A DNA stretch of 64,000 nucleotides from CAYWWM01 sp965198025 (GCA_965198025.1 OZ240237.1:1550001-1614000); one strand, 5' to 3'; positions 17,835 to 26,672 are shown, numbered from the stretch's first letter. Made by a program: numbers and translations. The notes: generated from the letters alone by a model not told the origin.

Positions 17835-18101
17835 ATGAAACGGAAACGGTACAGCAAAGATCAGATCATCCGGATCTTGAAGGAGGCCGAAGGAGGGATG
17901 TGGGTGGCGGAGGTGGGCCGCAAGTAAGGGGTCTCGGAGCAGACGGTCTACCGCTGGAAGAGTAAGTACGGAGGGCTGGAGGTGAACGAGTGGAAGCGCT
18001 TGAAGCAACTGGAGGAGGAGAACGGCCGGCTGAAGAAGCTGGTGGCGGATCAGGCGTTGGATATTCAGATGCTCAAGGACGTCAGCTCAAAAAACTGGTA
18101 A
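17835..18101 (+). pseudogene. IS3 OrfA with premature stop
   Basis: Starts MKRKRYSKDQIIRILKEAEG after GGAAGGAG. A TAA at 17925 replaces the aromatic or His codon in the usual RKxGVSEQTVYRWK helix-turn-helix. Past the stop the frame continues normally: GVSEQTVYRWKSKYGGLEVN, then a leucine zipper EWKRLKQLEEENGRLKKLVA to the end. It would need read-through to give a full DNA-binding subunit. Confidence 0.8.
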
Positions 18102-18893
18102 AGTCCGCAGCCCGGCATCTGGGCGAGCGCTACCGGGTAAGCCTGAGGCGGGCCTGCGGACTGATGGGACGGGAGCGAAGCAGCTACTACTACCCAGGCA
18201 AGCCGAGGAACGACGCGGAGCTGCGGGCGGCATTAAGGAGGCTGGCCTTTCGCTACCAGCGGTGGGGCTGCCAAGCTCTGACCGATCTACTCAGAAGAGA
18301 GGGTTTCACGGACAACCACAAACGGATCTATCGGGTCTATCGGGAGGAGCAACTGCAGGTTCGGCGCCGCGAGAGGAAGCGGACCGCCCGCTGGCGGGGA
18401 GAGCGCCTGGAGGCTCCCGAGGGGCGGTACGAGATCTGGGCCATGGATTTCATGAGCGATCAGCTGGCGGACGGAAGACGGCTCAGGGTCTTGCCGATTA
18501 TTGACGTGTACACCCGGGAGGGTGTCTGGCGATGGAGGTGGACACGTCGCTGAGCAGAGAACGGGTGGCGAGAACCTTGAATCGGATCGGGGGCCGAGGA
18601 TGGCCCCAGAAGATCGTGGTCGACAATGGACCGGAGTTTCGAGGTCGGATCCTGGACCGATGGGCCTATGAGACGGGGGTGAGGCTGCATGTTATGGAGC
18701 CCGGGAAACCCATGCAGAACGGATTGGTCGAAGGCTTTAACAGCACGTTTCGGGACCAGTGTCTGAACGGGCACTGGTATACGAGCATCGATGATGCCAG
18801 GGAGAAGGCCGAGCAGTGGCGGCAGATCTACAACACCATCAAGCCCCACAGCTCATTGGGCCGAAAGACACCGGCGGAGTTTGCCGCTCTGTG
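18060..18893 (+). pseudogene. IS3 OrfB (DDE integrase), frameshifted
   Basis: The first frame covers KLVKSAARHLGERYRVSLRR, the HTH_21-like segment and the start of the rve core (AMDFMSDQLADGRRLRVLPI with the first Asp). Near 18520 an extra GG (REGVW where RECLA is usual) shifts the frame. The second frame holds KIVVDNGPEFRGRILDRWAY (second Asp), MQNGLVEGFNSTFRDQCLNG (Glu) and IKPHSSLGRKTPAEFAAL. The whole triad survives but is split, so the element is not autonomous. Confidence 0.82.
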
Positions 18894-18896
18894 TTC

Positions 18897-19138
18897 CGGC
18901 CGTGCCGCACGGATTCCGTTCGAGCCTTCGCGACTGGGCAGCCGAATGCACAGGCGCGCCCCATGCGGTCATGGAGGCAGCGTTGTCGCATGTGGTCCGC
19001 AACCAAGTGGAAGCGGCCTATGCCCGCTCGGATCTCTTCGAGCGTCGGCGCACCTTGATGGTGCAGTGGTCGGAGTTCTTGGGCGCGAGTCGGAAACGGG
19101 CCGTTGCGCCAAGATCATTACGTGTCACAACACCATGA
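18897..19138 (+). pseudogene. C-terminal fragment of a P4-type tyrosine integrase
   Basis: The frame reads VPHGFRSSLRDWAAECTGAP (H-x-x-R box), HAVMEAALSHVV (second His) and VEAAYARSDLFERRRTLMVQ (catalytic Tyr), the active-site end of phage or island integrases of the DUF4102/P4 class. The N-terminal three quarters are missing; the IS3 remnant joins it directly. It marks the edge of a former integrative element. Confidence 0.78.
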
Positions 19139-19317
19139 GCCCTCCTGAAACAGGCGGCTTAAATCACTGAATACTTTTTCATCGTCTTGTTCCCGAAATG
19201 GGTGAAATCTTTCTCAATCCTGCAAAGAGGACCCTATGGAGGAACCTTCTGAGTCCGAATCCACTAGTTCTGAAACCGAACACACGGAAAATATTGGGGG
19301 GAAATATTGGGGGAGAC

Positions 19318-19345
19318 TTGACGAGTGTTTTCGATCCTGTATAAT
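19318..19345 (+). promoter_or_regulatory. Sigma-70 promoter of the cobalamin locus
   Basis: TTGACG, a 16-base spacer, then TATAAT, giving an expected start near 19352, 18 bases before the riboswitch. It is the best promoter match seen in the window. Just upstream is a direct repeat of AATATTGGGGG. Confidence 0.75.
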
Positions 19346-19369
19346 TCTCCGGTTATATTGTTAATCCGT

Positions 19370-19521
19370 CATGGTTGGATGTACGGGAAGTTCGGTTGAA
19401 AACCGACGCTGCCCTCGCAACTGTGAGCAGGGAGTCGAACCACAAACAAGCCACTGCCCGTCGGATACGGGTGGGAAGGCGTGAGATTCGTCCTGCGAGC
19501 CAGGAGACCGATTCAACCGTG
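19370..19521 (+). promoter_or_regulatory. Cobalamin (B12) riboswitch
   Basis: P1 pairs CATGGTTG (19370-19377) with CAACCGTG (19514-19521). Conserved core pieces follow in order: ACGGGAAGTTCGGTTGAAAA, CCGACGCTGCCCTCGCAACT, the GCC...GGGTGGGAAGGC arm and the B12 box AGCCAGGAGACC (19498-19509). After it, ACCTC (19522-19526) can pair with GAGGT of the next ribosome site across a TGCTTCC/GGAAGCA hairpin (19531-19549), suggesting translational control. It controls the downstream B12-uptake genes. Confidence 0.95.
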
Positions 19522-19559
19522 ACCTCTCGATGCTTCCGAAGGGGAAGCAAGGAGGTAGC

Positions 19560-19742
19560 ATGAACCCCATCCGTTCATCCGTTTGCACGGTCTTTCACTC
19601 CAATTGGAAACCACCTCAAAGGCTTCCGGCTAACCGACATTGCGGAGCGCTGCCTGAGCTTCTTGAATCGCTCTTGAGCCCAGGACTCAGCCAGCGGCAG
19701 CGCTCCGTTGGCTCTTTCGGTTCAGAGAAGTTGCGCCCGTAA
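19560..19742 (+). CDS. Small leader ORF between riboswitch and btuB-like gene
   Basis: 60 codons starting at the ATG after AAGGAGGTAGC, the strongest ribosome site in the locus. It reads MNPIRSSVCTVFHSNWKPPQ and ends SVGSFGSEKLRP, 19 bases before the receptor ATG. No family recognised. Its site is the one the riboswitch could mask, so it may be a regulatory leader that couples translation to the receptor, or a small unknown protein. The composition is not clearly coding. Confidence 0.45.
   Translation: MNPIRSSVCTVFHSNWKPPQRLPANRHCGALPELLESLLSPGLSQRQRSVGSFGSEKLRP
19644..19706 (+). repeat. Perfect 11-bp inverted repeat before the btuB-like gene
   Basis: GGAGCGCTGCC (19644-19654) and GGCAGCGCTCC (19696-19706) pair exactly around a 41-base loop inside the leader ORF. 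It could form a second RNA structure upstream of the receptor start. Confidence 0.55.
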
Positions 19743-19761
19743 ATTCCAGGGAGAAAAGACC

Positions 19762-21720
19762 ATGAAGATCCGATGTGCGACTCTTTTTGTATGCCTGTCT
19801 GTGCTACTCGTGACCCTGCCGATCACCCGCGCGCAGGCACCTGACTCGAACCCCCAAGAACAGACGGAAACACAAGAGCCCCAAGAGATTCCTCACCGCT
19901 ATGACGAAATCACTGTCACCGCAACCCGGACACCCACCGCAAGCCGGGAGATCGGCCAGGCGTTGACTGTGATCAGTAGTGAGGACATGGAAACCCAGGG
20001 CGCACGGGACATCTTGCAGGTTCTGGAGACGGTTCCAGGGTTGAACGTTGTTCGCACTGGATCCTTCGGATCAACCGCTTCCGTTTTTGTTCGAGGCGGC
20101 GAAAGCGACTTTAACCTGGTCTTGATTGACGGGGTCCAGGTCAATCAACCTGGAGGTGGGTTTGATTTTGCGGATCTGACCACAACCAACGTCGAGCGGA
20201 TCGAGATCGTTCGTGGCCCCTCTTCCGTCCTCTATGGGGCCGATGCAACAGCGTCCGTCATCAATATCATCACTCGAAAAGGAGAGGAGAAACTCTCCGG
20301 CAATGCCAAATTTGAAGGAGGAAGTTTTGACAGTTACCTCTTTCGTGGGGCATTGAACGGCGAATTGGACTGGATTCAATACTCCCTCGGCACCCATTAC
20401 TCAGATTCAGACGGCTTCTACGATTTCAACAATCAGTACGACAAAATCGAGCTTTCCGCCTCCACCGTCTTCAAGCTTCCTTTCGACGCCTCCATTACGG
20501 CCAATGCCCGATACTTCAACAGCGAACATCATTTTCCCACCGACGCGGGTGGCCAGATTGTGGATCCCAATGATTTTCGGCAAACGAACGAAACCCTCTA
20601 TTCTATTTCCTATGAGGACCAGCTCACTGATCGCTATACAACCCGGCTTCAATACGGCTTTTACCGCAGAGATTATGAGAGTTACACGGTCGAGGACGGG
20701 GTGGTGGACTTCTTCAACTCCACCTTCGAGATTGCTGAGAACCGAAACTATCTGGACTGGCAAAACAACATCCAACTCAATTCAGGAAATCTGCTGACGG
20801 CCGGTGCCTCCTTCGAGCGGGAACAATCCGAGACGGAGGACCTGGGACGGCGCAGTGTGGGCTTTTACCTGCAGGACCAGTTCTCCTGGGGCAATCGACT
20901 TTTTCTGACGGCAGGTGGTCGGTACGACCACAACAATCGGTTTCAGAGCTTTGCCACCGGAAGTCTTTCTGCCGCCTACTTGCTTACCGATCAACTGAAG
21001 ATCCGGTCCAGCATCGGGAACGGCTTGCGAGCCCCCAGTTTCTTTGAGATCATCGGTTTTCCCGACTTCGGGATCGTGGGCAACCCATCACTCAATCCTG
21101 AGAAAAACCTGGGCACTGATTTTGGCTTTGACTACTTTTCCCGAAGCGGAAGAGGTGGGGTCGCCGCCACCCTCTTTTTCAACCGGTTCAGTGATCTGAT
21201 CGAATTCACCTTTCTCGTTCCCACCGGTACGCCCAACTACCTCAACATCGAAAAGGCGCAAGCACAGGGCCTGGAACTGGACGGGTTCATCACACTCCGA
21301 GACGATTTGCGAATGGGTGCCCACTACACATTCGCGGATACGGAGGTCACCGATGCAGGCACGGTGCCGGGTGGTAGTTTTGTTGAAGGACAGTCGCTGT
21401 TGCGGCGTCCCCGACATGGGGCGGGGTTGTACGCGCAGTTTGCCCGTCAGCGATACCGATTGCGGATTGACTTCAAGTTCAAGGGAGAACGCGATGACGT
21501 TCAGGTTTTCCCTGATTTTTCGAGTGCGCGTGTCGTTCTGCCCTCCTACTGGAAGACGGACTTCGGCGTGACTTTGCCCCTTTTGCAATTCGCCGACTCG
21601 CCGGGCGATGTGGCGGTGGTGTTCCGTGGAGAAAACATCTTCAATCGGGACTACACGGAAATCGCAGGTTTCCGGTCCGTGGGCCGAAGCCTTATTGCCG
21701 GACTGGAAGTGGCATTCTAA
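19762..21720 (+). CDS. btuB: BtuB-like TonB-dependent cobalamin receptor
   Basis: 652 residues from the ATG at 19762 (AGGGAGAAAAGACC before it). Signal peptide ends near TRAQA. A TonB-box-like segment (YDEITVTATRTPT) precedes the plug (LVLIDGVQVNQPGGG, ERIEIVRGPSSVLYGADATA, SVINIITRKG), and a 22-strand-type barrel ends RSLIAGLEVAF with a terminal Phe. The length and plug motifs fit BtuB. The B12 riboswitch upstream and the DUF6580, DUF71 and BtuF genes downstream make cobalamin or a precursor the likely ligand. Confidence 0.93.
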   Translation: MKIRCATLFVCLSVLLVTLPITRAQAPDSNPQEQTETQEPQEIPHRYDEITVTATRTPTASREIGQALTVISSEDMETQGARDILQVLETVPGLNVVRTGSFGSTASVFVRGGESDFNLVLIDGVQVNQPGGGFDFADLTTTNVERIEIVRGPSSVLYGADATASVINIITRKGEEKLSGNAKFEGGSFDSYLFRGALNGELDWIQYSLGTHYSDSDGFYDFNNQYDKIELSASTVFKLPFDASITANARYFNSEHHFPTDAGGQIVDPNDFRQTNETLYSISYEDQLTDRYTTRLQYGFYRRDYESYTVEDGVVDFFNSTFEIAENRNYLDWQNNIQLNSGNLLTAGASFEREQSETEDLGRRSVGFYLQDQFSWGNRLFLTAGGRYDHNNRFQSFATGSLSAAYLLTDQLKIRSSIGNGLRAPSFFEIIGFPDFGIVGNPSLNPEKNLGTDFGFDYFSRSGRGGVAATLFFNRFSDLIEFTFLVPTGTPNYLNIEKAQAQGLELDGFITLRDDLRMGAHYTFADTEVTDAGTVPGGSFVEGQSLLRRPRHGAGLYAQFARQRYRLRIDFKFKGERDDVQVFPDFSSARVVLPSYWKTDFGVTLPLLQFADSPGDVAVVFRGENIFNRDYTEIAGFRSVGRSLIAGLEVAF

Positions 21721-21762
21721 CGAAGCCAGTACGAAAGGGGAACGGAAACCTGGGAGGTAAGA

Positions 21763-22340
21763 ATGTGGATAGAAAAAACAAACCACAATAATCAGAAGCG
21801 GCCTTTGGCCTTGGGTCTGATCCTCACAGGCGTAACATTCCGATTACTGCCCACTTGCCCAACTTTACCCTCGTGGGTGGCATCAGCCTGTTTTCAGGCG
21901 CTCGGCTCCGAGGGTGGCAAGCGTTCGGAGTCCCGCTGATTATCATGGCAGTCACCGATCCCATCATGGGACGAATCCTAGGCTACCCCGCCTATACTCT
22001 GATCACACCCGCAGTTTATGGCAACTTCCTAATCAATGTCTGGATCGGCTCTTATCTGCGCAGGACCGAAAATCCCTGGTGGATCGGGGGAGCTGCGCTT
22101 TTGGCGAGCACGCAGTTTTTCCTGATCACGAACTTGGCCTTGTGGGCATCGGGCATCTCTTATCCGCTCACCCTGTCGGGTCTGGTGGCTTGCTACGCCG
22201 CCGCCATCCCCTACTTCGACCGGACTCTAGCAAGTGATCTACTGTACACCGGCTTGCTGTTCGGATTGCATGGATGGCTGAGCCGGTGGAAATTCCCCAG
22301 GGAACGTGTCGGGAATCGGGCGGAAGCTTTCACATCATGA
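21763..22340 (+). CDS. DUF6580-type membrane protein (one frameshift)
   Basis: The ATG at 21763 follows GGGAGG. The first frame reads ALGLILTGVTFRLLP; the rest, LPNFTLVGGISLFSGARLRG onward, is in another frame from about 21855. Restoring one C in CTGCCC(C)ACTTGCCC gives a continuous RLLPHLPNFTLVGG, so a base error or a recent deletion is likely. About five membrane helices follow, ending FDRTLASDLLYTGLLFGLHG. It resembles DUF6580 proteins, which look like ECF-type substrate components. Its place in a B12 operon suggests inner-membrane cobamide uptake (inference). Confidence 0.75.
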
Positions 22341-23014
22341 AAAAGACTTGGCTGTCCTGGAGCACCGGAAAAGACAGCGCCTGGGCCCTCCACCAAATCC
22401 AGGCCCAGGGCAAATACGACGTGGTGGGCCTGTTTACCACCGTCAACGAAACCTTTGACCGGGTGGCCATGCATGCCGTCCGTCGAACTCTCCTGGAGGT
22501 TCAGGCGGCTGCCACCGGACTGCGTCTTTGCGTCATTCCCCTTCCCTGGCCCTGCTCCAATCAACAATACGAGGCCACCATGGTGAGAACATGGACGGCG
22601 GCAATCGAGAGCGGCGTCGAAGCAATTGCCTTTGGCGATCTGTTCCTGCAAGACGTCCGTCAATACCGAGTTGACCTGCTCAAGGGAACGGGTCTGGAGC
22701 CGATCTTTCCTCTTTGGCAATCGCCCACTCGCACTCTAGCCGAATTGATGATCCGTTCCGGAATACAAGCAAAACTCACTTGTGTCGACCCTAAGCACCT
22801 AGGTGCTGATTTTGCCGGAAGAGAGTTCGACGTGGAATTACTCCGAGATCTGCCTCTCAATGTGGACCCCTGTGGTGAAAATGGAGAATTTCATTCCTTC
22901 GTCTATGCGGGTCCGATGTTTGCCTATCCGCTGAAGGTGGCCGTCGGCGAAGTCACCGAAAGAGATGGATTCGTCTTTGCAGATATCGTTGGCATGGGCC
23001 GGTCCGGGCAATGA
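22337..23014 (+). CDS. DUF71/COG2102 ATP-binding protein (Dph6-like), B12 type
   Basis: 225 residues; its ATG overlaps the previous stop by four bases (ATGA). The PP-loop KTWLSWSTGKDSAWALHQ opens the protein, and the family C-terminal motif CGENGEFHSFVYAGP is present. Eukaryotic and archaeal relatives are diphthine-ammonia ligases. Bacteria lack diphthamide, and a bacterial subgroup found in B12 operons has been proposed to act in B12 salvage. The neighbours here fit that proposal. It probably activates a carboxylate by adenylation and amidates it, but this is inference. Confidence 0.85.
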   Translation: MKKTWLSWSTGKDSAWALHQIQAQGKYDVVGLFTTVNETFDRVAMHAVRRTLLEVQAAATGLRLCVIPLPWPCSNQQYEATMVRTWTAAIESGVEAIAFGDLFLQDVRQYRVDLLKGTGLEPIFPLWQSPTRTLAELMIRSGIQAKLTCVDPKHLGADFAGREFDVELLRDLPLNVDPCGENGEFHSFVYAGPMFAYPLKVAVGEVTERDGFVFADIVGMGRSGQ

Positions 23015-23553
23015 CACATCGCATCGTGTCCCTCATCGCCAGTGCGACGGAAATCGTGTGCGCGCTGGGGTTCGAGTCCCAGCTCATCGGCCGGTCCCAC
23101 GAATGCAACTACCCGCCTTCAGTCGCCCACTTGCCGGCCTGCTCCACGTCGAAGGTTGAGGTCGGAGCGCCCAGTGCGGCGATCGATGGGCAGGTCCTGG
23201 CTATTGTCGCTGAGGGCTTGTCCGTGTACCGAGTGGACCCCGAACTGCTGGATCGTCTCGCCCCTACCACCGTCATCACGCAGACGCAGTGTGAGGTCTG
23301 CGCTGTGAGCATGAAGGATGTCGAGGCAGCTGTGTGCGAGCTTGTCCACTCGCGGCCCGCCATCGTGTCCCTCGAGCCCATGTCGCTCGGGGACGTGTGG
23401 ACCGACATTCGGATCTGGGGTTGTTTCTGGCGCTTTTCAAGCGTCGCCGTTGTCCGTGACGACGAGCCCGATCGTGGACGAGAGCGCTCATGCAGTTTTC
23501 ATGGGCTGTGCCGCTGTGCTTCAGCGGCCCAATCGCCGACCGTTTGCAACTAG
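23011..23553 (+). pseudogene. btuF: BtuF-like cobalamin-binding protein, truncated
   Basis: Overlaps the DUF71 stop by four bases. It reads MTHRIVSLIASATEIVCALG, LIGRSHECNYPP and LGDVWTDIRIWG, matching the first domain of periplasmic B12-binding proteins, but it has no signal peptide, as in cytoplasmic-start versions of this family. After about residue 135 the sequence loses similarity and stops at 180 residues instead of roughly 280. The C-terminal lobe, needed to close the ligand cleft, is gone, replaced by DNA next to the Cache-like array. Confidence 0.75.
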
Positions 23554-23560
23554 GCTCGCT

Positions 23561-24544
23561 TCAATCCAGATAATAGCCGGAGCCAACCAGAATCGGCAGG
23601 CCGGAGACCACGATCCTCTTGATGAAAGCCACCTTGCCCTGCAGCATCCAGGTGGAGGGATTGCGCGTCGAGTAGTACAGAAAGGTTTCCCCGAAGGCGT
23701 CGCCGACGCTCACCACGTCCCGGCCCCCAAAGGGTCCGTCTATGTGGTCGTTCAACTCGGGAGAAAGGCTGCCCCACCACGACTGGCTGTAGGGATTGCC
23801 GCTGAACAGCGGGTTGCCGTTGGTATCCAGGCCAAACACGTAGATCGATTGGTTGCGCCACCGGGGATCACTGGAGAGCGCCCGGATGGCGAAGTACCCA
23901 TTGGCTTCCAGCTCCATGGCGGCGCAACGGACAAACTCCTGCAGCCGCGCGTTGGAAGGATCGGATTCGAGCAGGCCGGCGTTGACCTCTTCCGCCGCGC
24001 AGGTGCCGGGCAGGTCGCGCCGGTAGATGCCCGCGCCGATCGCGGCTGCATTCCCATCCCAGTCGATGCCCTTGATGTAGGTAGCCTTCGGCTCATCCCT
24101 GCCGGTCGCGGGGTTTAAGAAGGAATAATAGAGCCAGCCCTCGCCGAAGCTGCTCACGATACGATGCTGTTCCTTGTAGTAGTCGTTGCCGAAGGCGTCG
24201 ATCAACAGTCCTAAGCTTGATCCTTCCCTCGGCCGGTCGGGCGGGAAGACGAAGAGTCGAGCCTGATCGCTCATCGGTGTCACTTCGGAGACGAAGACAT
24301 AGATCGGGCCGCTCTTCCAGCGCTCATCTTCGTTGAATGCTCTGCGGGCCTCCTCAAAGCCCGCTTCCTGGACGAACTCGTAGGCGCATTGCACGAACGC
24401 CTCAACGTCTCCAGTTATGCGCGCGGCGCTGGCAACGATGGATTTGTCCGCGCACGGCAGAGGTGCAGGGGTGCCCCAAGCCTGCGGCGCGGCGCACAAC
24501 AAAATCAACAGAATCAGAGAGGGGGGAAGGCTACGTTTTTTCAA
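23561..24544 (-). CDS. Secreted tandem Cache-like protein, copy 1
   Basis: 327 residues from a TTG at 24544 preceded by GGAAGGAG. Signal peptide (PPSLILLILLCAAPQAWG), then two related modules, each with a Cys and a helix before a beta-sheet: VQCAYEFVQEAGFEEARRAF with SGPIYVFV, and VRCAAMELEANGYFAIRALS with QSIYVFGLDTNGNPLFSG. The layout matches single-Cache ligand-binding domains, here soluble and without kinase or chemoreceptor parts. Ends at GSGYYLD. The second half is nearly identical to copy 3. Probably a periplasmic small-molecule sensor or binding protein; ligand unknown. Confidence 0.75.
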   Translation of the reverse strand: MKKRSLPPSLILLILLCAAPQAWGTPAPLPCADKSIVASAARITGDVEAFVQCAYEFVQEAGFEEARRAFNEDERWKSGPIYVFVSEVTPMSDQARLFVFPPDRPREGSSLGLLIDAFGNDYYKEQHRIVSSFGEGWLYYSFLNPATGRDEPKATYIKGIDWDGNAAAIGAGIYRRDLPGTCAAEEVNAGLLESDPSNARLQEFVRCAAMELEANGYFAIRALSSDPRWRNQSIYVFGLDTNGNPLFSGNPYSQSWWGSLSPELNDHIDGPFGGRDVVSVGDAFGETFLYYSTRNPSTWMLQGKVAFIKRIVVSGLPILVGSGYYLD

Positions 24545-24615
24545 TTTCGTCTCCTTCCTATTTCAAGAGTTAATGCTGCGTGGGAGCAATGGCGGGTTTG
24601 TAGTGCAGGCCCCGC

Positions 24616-25611
24616 CTACGGACCCTCCTCGCCGTCCAGATAATAGCCGGAGCCGATCAGAATCGGCAGGCCGGAGACCACGATCCTCTTGACGAAGGCC
24701 ACCTTGCCCTGCAGCATCCCGGTGGAGGGATTGCGCGTCGAGTAGTACAGAAAGGTTTCCCCGAAGGCGTCGCCAACGCTCACTACGTCCCGGCCTCCAA
24801 AGGGTCCGTCTATATGGTCGTTCAACTCGGGAGAAAGGACGCCCCACCACGACTGGCTGTAGAAATTGCCGCTGAACAGCGGGTTGCCGTTGGTATCCAG
24901 GCCGAACACGTAGATCGATTGGTTGCGCCACCGGGGATCGCTGGAGAGCGCCCGGATGGCGAAGTACCCATTTGCTTCCAGCTCCATGGCGGCACAACGG
25001 ACAAACTCCTGCAGCCTCTGGTCAGAAGGCGCTGCTTGGAGTTGCATGGCGTTGACCTCTTCCGCCGCGCAGGTGGCGGGCAGGTCGCGGCGGTAGATGC
25101 CCGCGCCGATCGCGGCAGGGGTCCCGTCCCAGTCGATTTTCTTGACGTAGGAAGCCTTCGGCTCATCCCTGCTGGTCGCCGGGTTTGGGAAGGCGTAGTA
25201 GAGCCAGCCTTCATCGACGACGCTCATGATGCGATACAGTTCCTCGTAGTAGTCGCCGAAGGCGTCGATCAACGGCCCCCAGGGTTGCCCTTCCAGCGAC
25301 GGATCGGGCGGGAAGATTAAAGCTCGGGCATCCAATCTCATTGCCGTCACTTCGTCGACAAAGACATAAGTTGGGCCACTTCTCCAACGCTCGTCCTCGT
25401 GGAAGGCCCGGCGGGCCTCCTCAAAGCCCACTTCCAGGACGTGCTCGTAGGCGCATTGCACGAACGCCTCAACGTCCTCAGTTGTGCGCAACGCGCTGGC
25501 AACGACCGATTTATCCGCGCACGGCAGAGCTGCAGGGGTGCCCCAAGCCTGCGGCACGGCACACAGTAAAATTAAGAGAATCAGAGAGGGGAGAAAACTC
25601 AGTTTTGTCAA
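24616..25611 (-). CDS. Secreted tandem Cache-like protein, copy 2
   Basis: 331 residues from a TTG at 25611 with the same upstream sequence as copy 1 (GGAAGGAGACGAAATTG). Signal peptide SFLPSLILLILLCAVPQAWG. The first module is closer to copy 3 (YEHVLEVGFEEARRAFHEDE); the second carries unique changes (MQLQAAPSDQRLQEF) before rejoining the common sequence. It ends DGEEGP. The open frame extends further upstream into copy 3 as out-of-frame sequence, which is not part of this gene. Confidence 0.75.
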   Translation of the reverse strand: MTKLSFLPSLILLILLCAVPQAWGTPAALPCADKSVVASALRTTEDVEAFVQCAYEHVLEVGFEEARRAFHEDERWRSGPTYVFVDEVTAMRLDARALIFPPDPSLEGQPWGPLIDAFGDYYEELYRIMSVVDEGWLYYAFPNPATSRDEPKASYVKKIDWDGTPAAIGAGIYRRDLPATCAAEEVNAMQLQAAPSDQRLQEFVRCAAMELEANGYFAIRALSSDPRWRNQSIYVFGLDTNGNPLFSGNFYSQSWWGVLSPELNDHIDGPFGGRDVVSVGDAFGETFLYYSTRNPSTGMLQGKVAFVKRIVVSGLPILIGSGYYLDGEEGP

Positions 25612-25682
25612 TTTCGTCTCCTTCCTATTCCACGAGATAAAGCTGCGTGGGAGCAATGGCGGGTTTGTAGTGCAGGCCCCGC

Positions 25683-26672
25683 CTACGGACCTTCCTCGCC
25701 GTCCAGATAATAGCCGGAGCCAACCAGAATCGGCAGGCCGGAGACCACGATCCTCTTGATGAAAGCCACCTTGCCCTGCAGCATCCAGGTGGAGGGATTG
25801 CGCGTCGAGTAGTACAGAAAGGTTTCCCCGAACGTGTCGCCGACGCTCACCACGTCCCGGCCCCCAAAGGGTCCGTCTATGTGGTCGTTCAACTCGGGAG
25901 AAAGGCTGCCCCACCACGACTGGCTGTAGGGATTGCCGCTGAACAGCGGGTTGCCGTTGGTATCCAGGCCAAACACGTAGATCGATTGGTTGCGCCACCG
26001 GGGATCACTGGAGAGCGCCCGGATGGCGAAGTACCCATTGGCTTCCAGCTCCATGGCGGCGCAACGGACAAACTCCTGCAGCCGCGCGTTGGAAGGATCG
26101 GATTCGAGCAGGCCGGCGTTGACCTCTTCCGCCGCGCAGGTGGCGGGCAGGTCGCGCCGGTAGATACCCGCGCCGATCGCGGCAGGGGTTCCCTCCCAGT
26201 CGATTGCCTTGAAGTAGGAAGCCTTGGGCTCAGCCCTGCCCGTCGCTGGGTTCGTGAAAGAATAGTAGACCCAGCCCTTACCGAAGCCAGTCGCAACACG
26301 ATAAAATTCCAGGATCAAGTCGCTGCCGAAGTCGTCGACCAGCGGCCCCCAGGGTTGCCCTTCCAGCGACGGATCGGGCGGGAAGACGAAAGCGCGAGAC
26401 GCCCCAGGTACCGGCGTCATTTCGTCAACAAAGATATAAATGGGACCGCTTCTCCAACGTGCGTCCTCGTGAAAGGCCCGGCGGGCCTCCTCAAAGCCCA
26501 CTTCCAGGACGTGCTCGTAGGCGCATTGCACGAACGCCTGGATGTCCTCCTCTGTGCGCACGGCGCTGGCCACGATGGAGCGATCCGCACAAGTATCATC
26601 GGAGGCTAAGGCCGGGGTGACTAGAATAGAGGTCAGGTAAAGCAGAATTGCAAGAGAATAGGGTCGCATCAT
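25683..26672 (-). CDS. Secreted tandem Cache-like protein, copy 3
   Basis: 329 residues starting MMRPYSLAILLYLTSILVTP. The signal peptide differs from copies 1 and 2, so this may be the founding gene with its own promoter. Module 1: IQAFVQCAYEHVLEVGFEEA, WRSGPIYIFVDEMTP. Module 2 is the same as in copy 1 apart from VGDTFGE for VGDAFGE. It ends GSGYYLDGEEGP. All three genes point the same way with about 70-base gaps and are probably co-transcribed from here. Confidence 0.75.
   Translation of the reverse strand: MMRPYSLAILLYLTSILVTPALASDDTCADRSIVASAVRTEEDIQAFVQCAYEHVLEVGFEEARRAFHEDARWRSGPIYIFVDEMTPVPGASRAFVFPPDPSLEGQPWGPLVDDFGSDLILEFYRVATGFGKGWVYYSFTNPATGRAEPKASYFKAIDWEGTPAAIGAGIYRRDLPATCAAEEVNAGLLESDPSNARLQEFVRCAAMELEANGYFAIRALSSDPRWRNQSIYVFGLDTNGNPLFSGNPYSQSWWGSLSPELNDHIDGPFGGRDVVSVGDTFGETFLYYSTRNPSTWMLQGKVAFIKRIVVSGLPILVGSGYYLDGEEGP

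Larger units (their letters stand above)
17835..18893 (+). mobile_element. Dead IS3-family element (IS407-like), OrfA and OrfB both broken
   Basis: OrfA and OrfB follow each other as in IS3 elements, with the usual -1 relation. OrfA has an in-frame TAA and OrfB a two-base insertion. The left end probably lies near 17776 (TGGACCG...). The right end is not clear; an integrase tail takes over at about 18897. Confidence 0.8.

Noticed and set aside
19360..19525. CRISPR array or tRNA in the structured region before btuB
   Set aside because: The structure is the B12 riboswitch with its conserved B12 box. No repeat-spacer pattern or tRNA cloverleaf was found here or elsewhere in the window.
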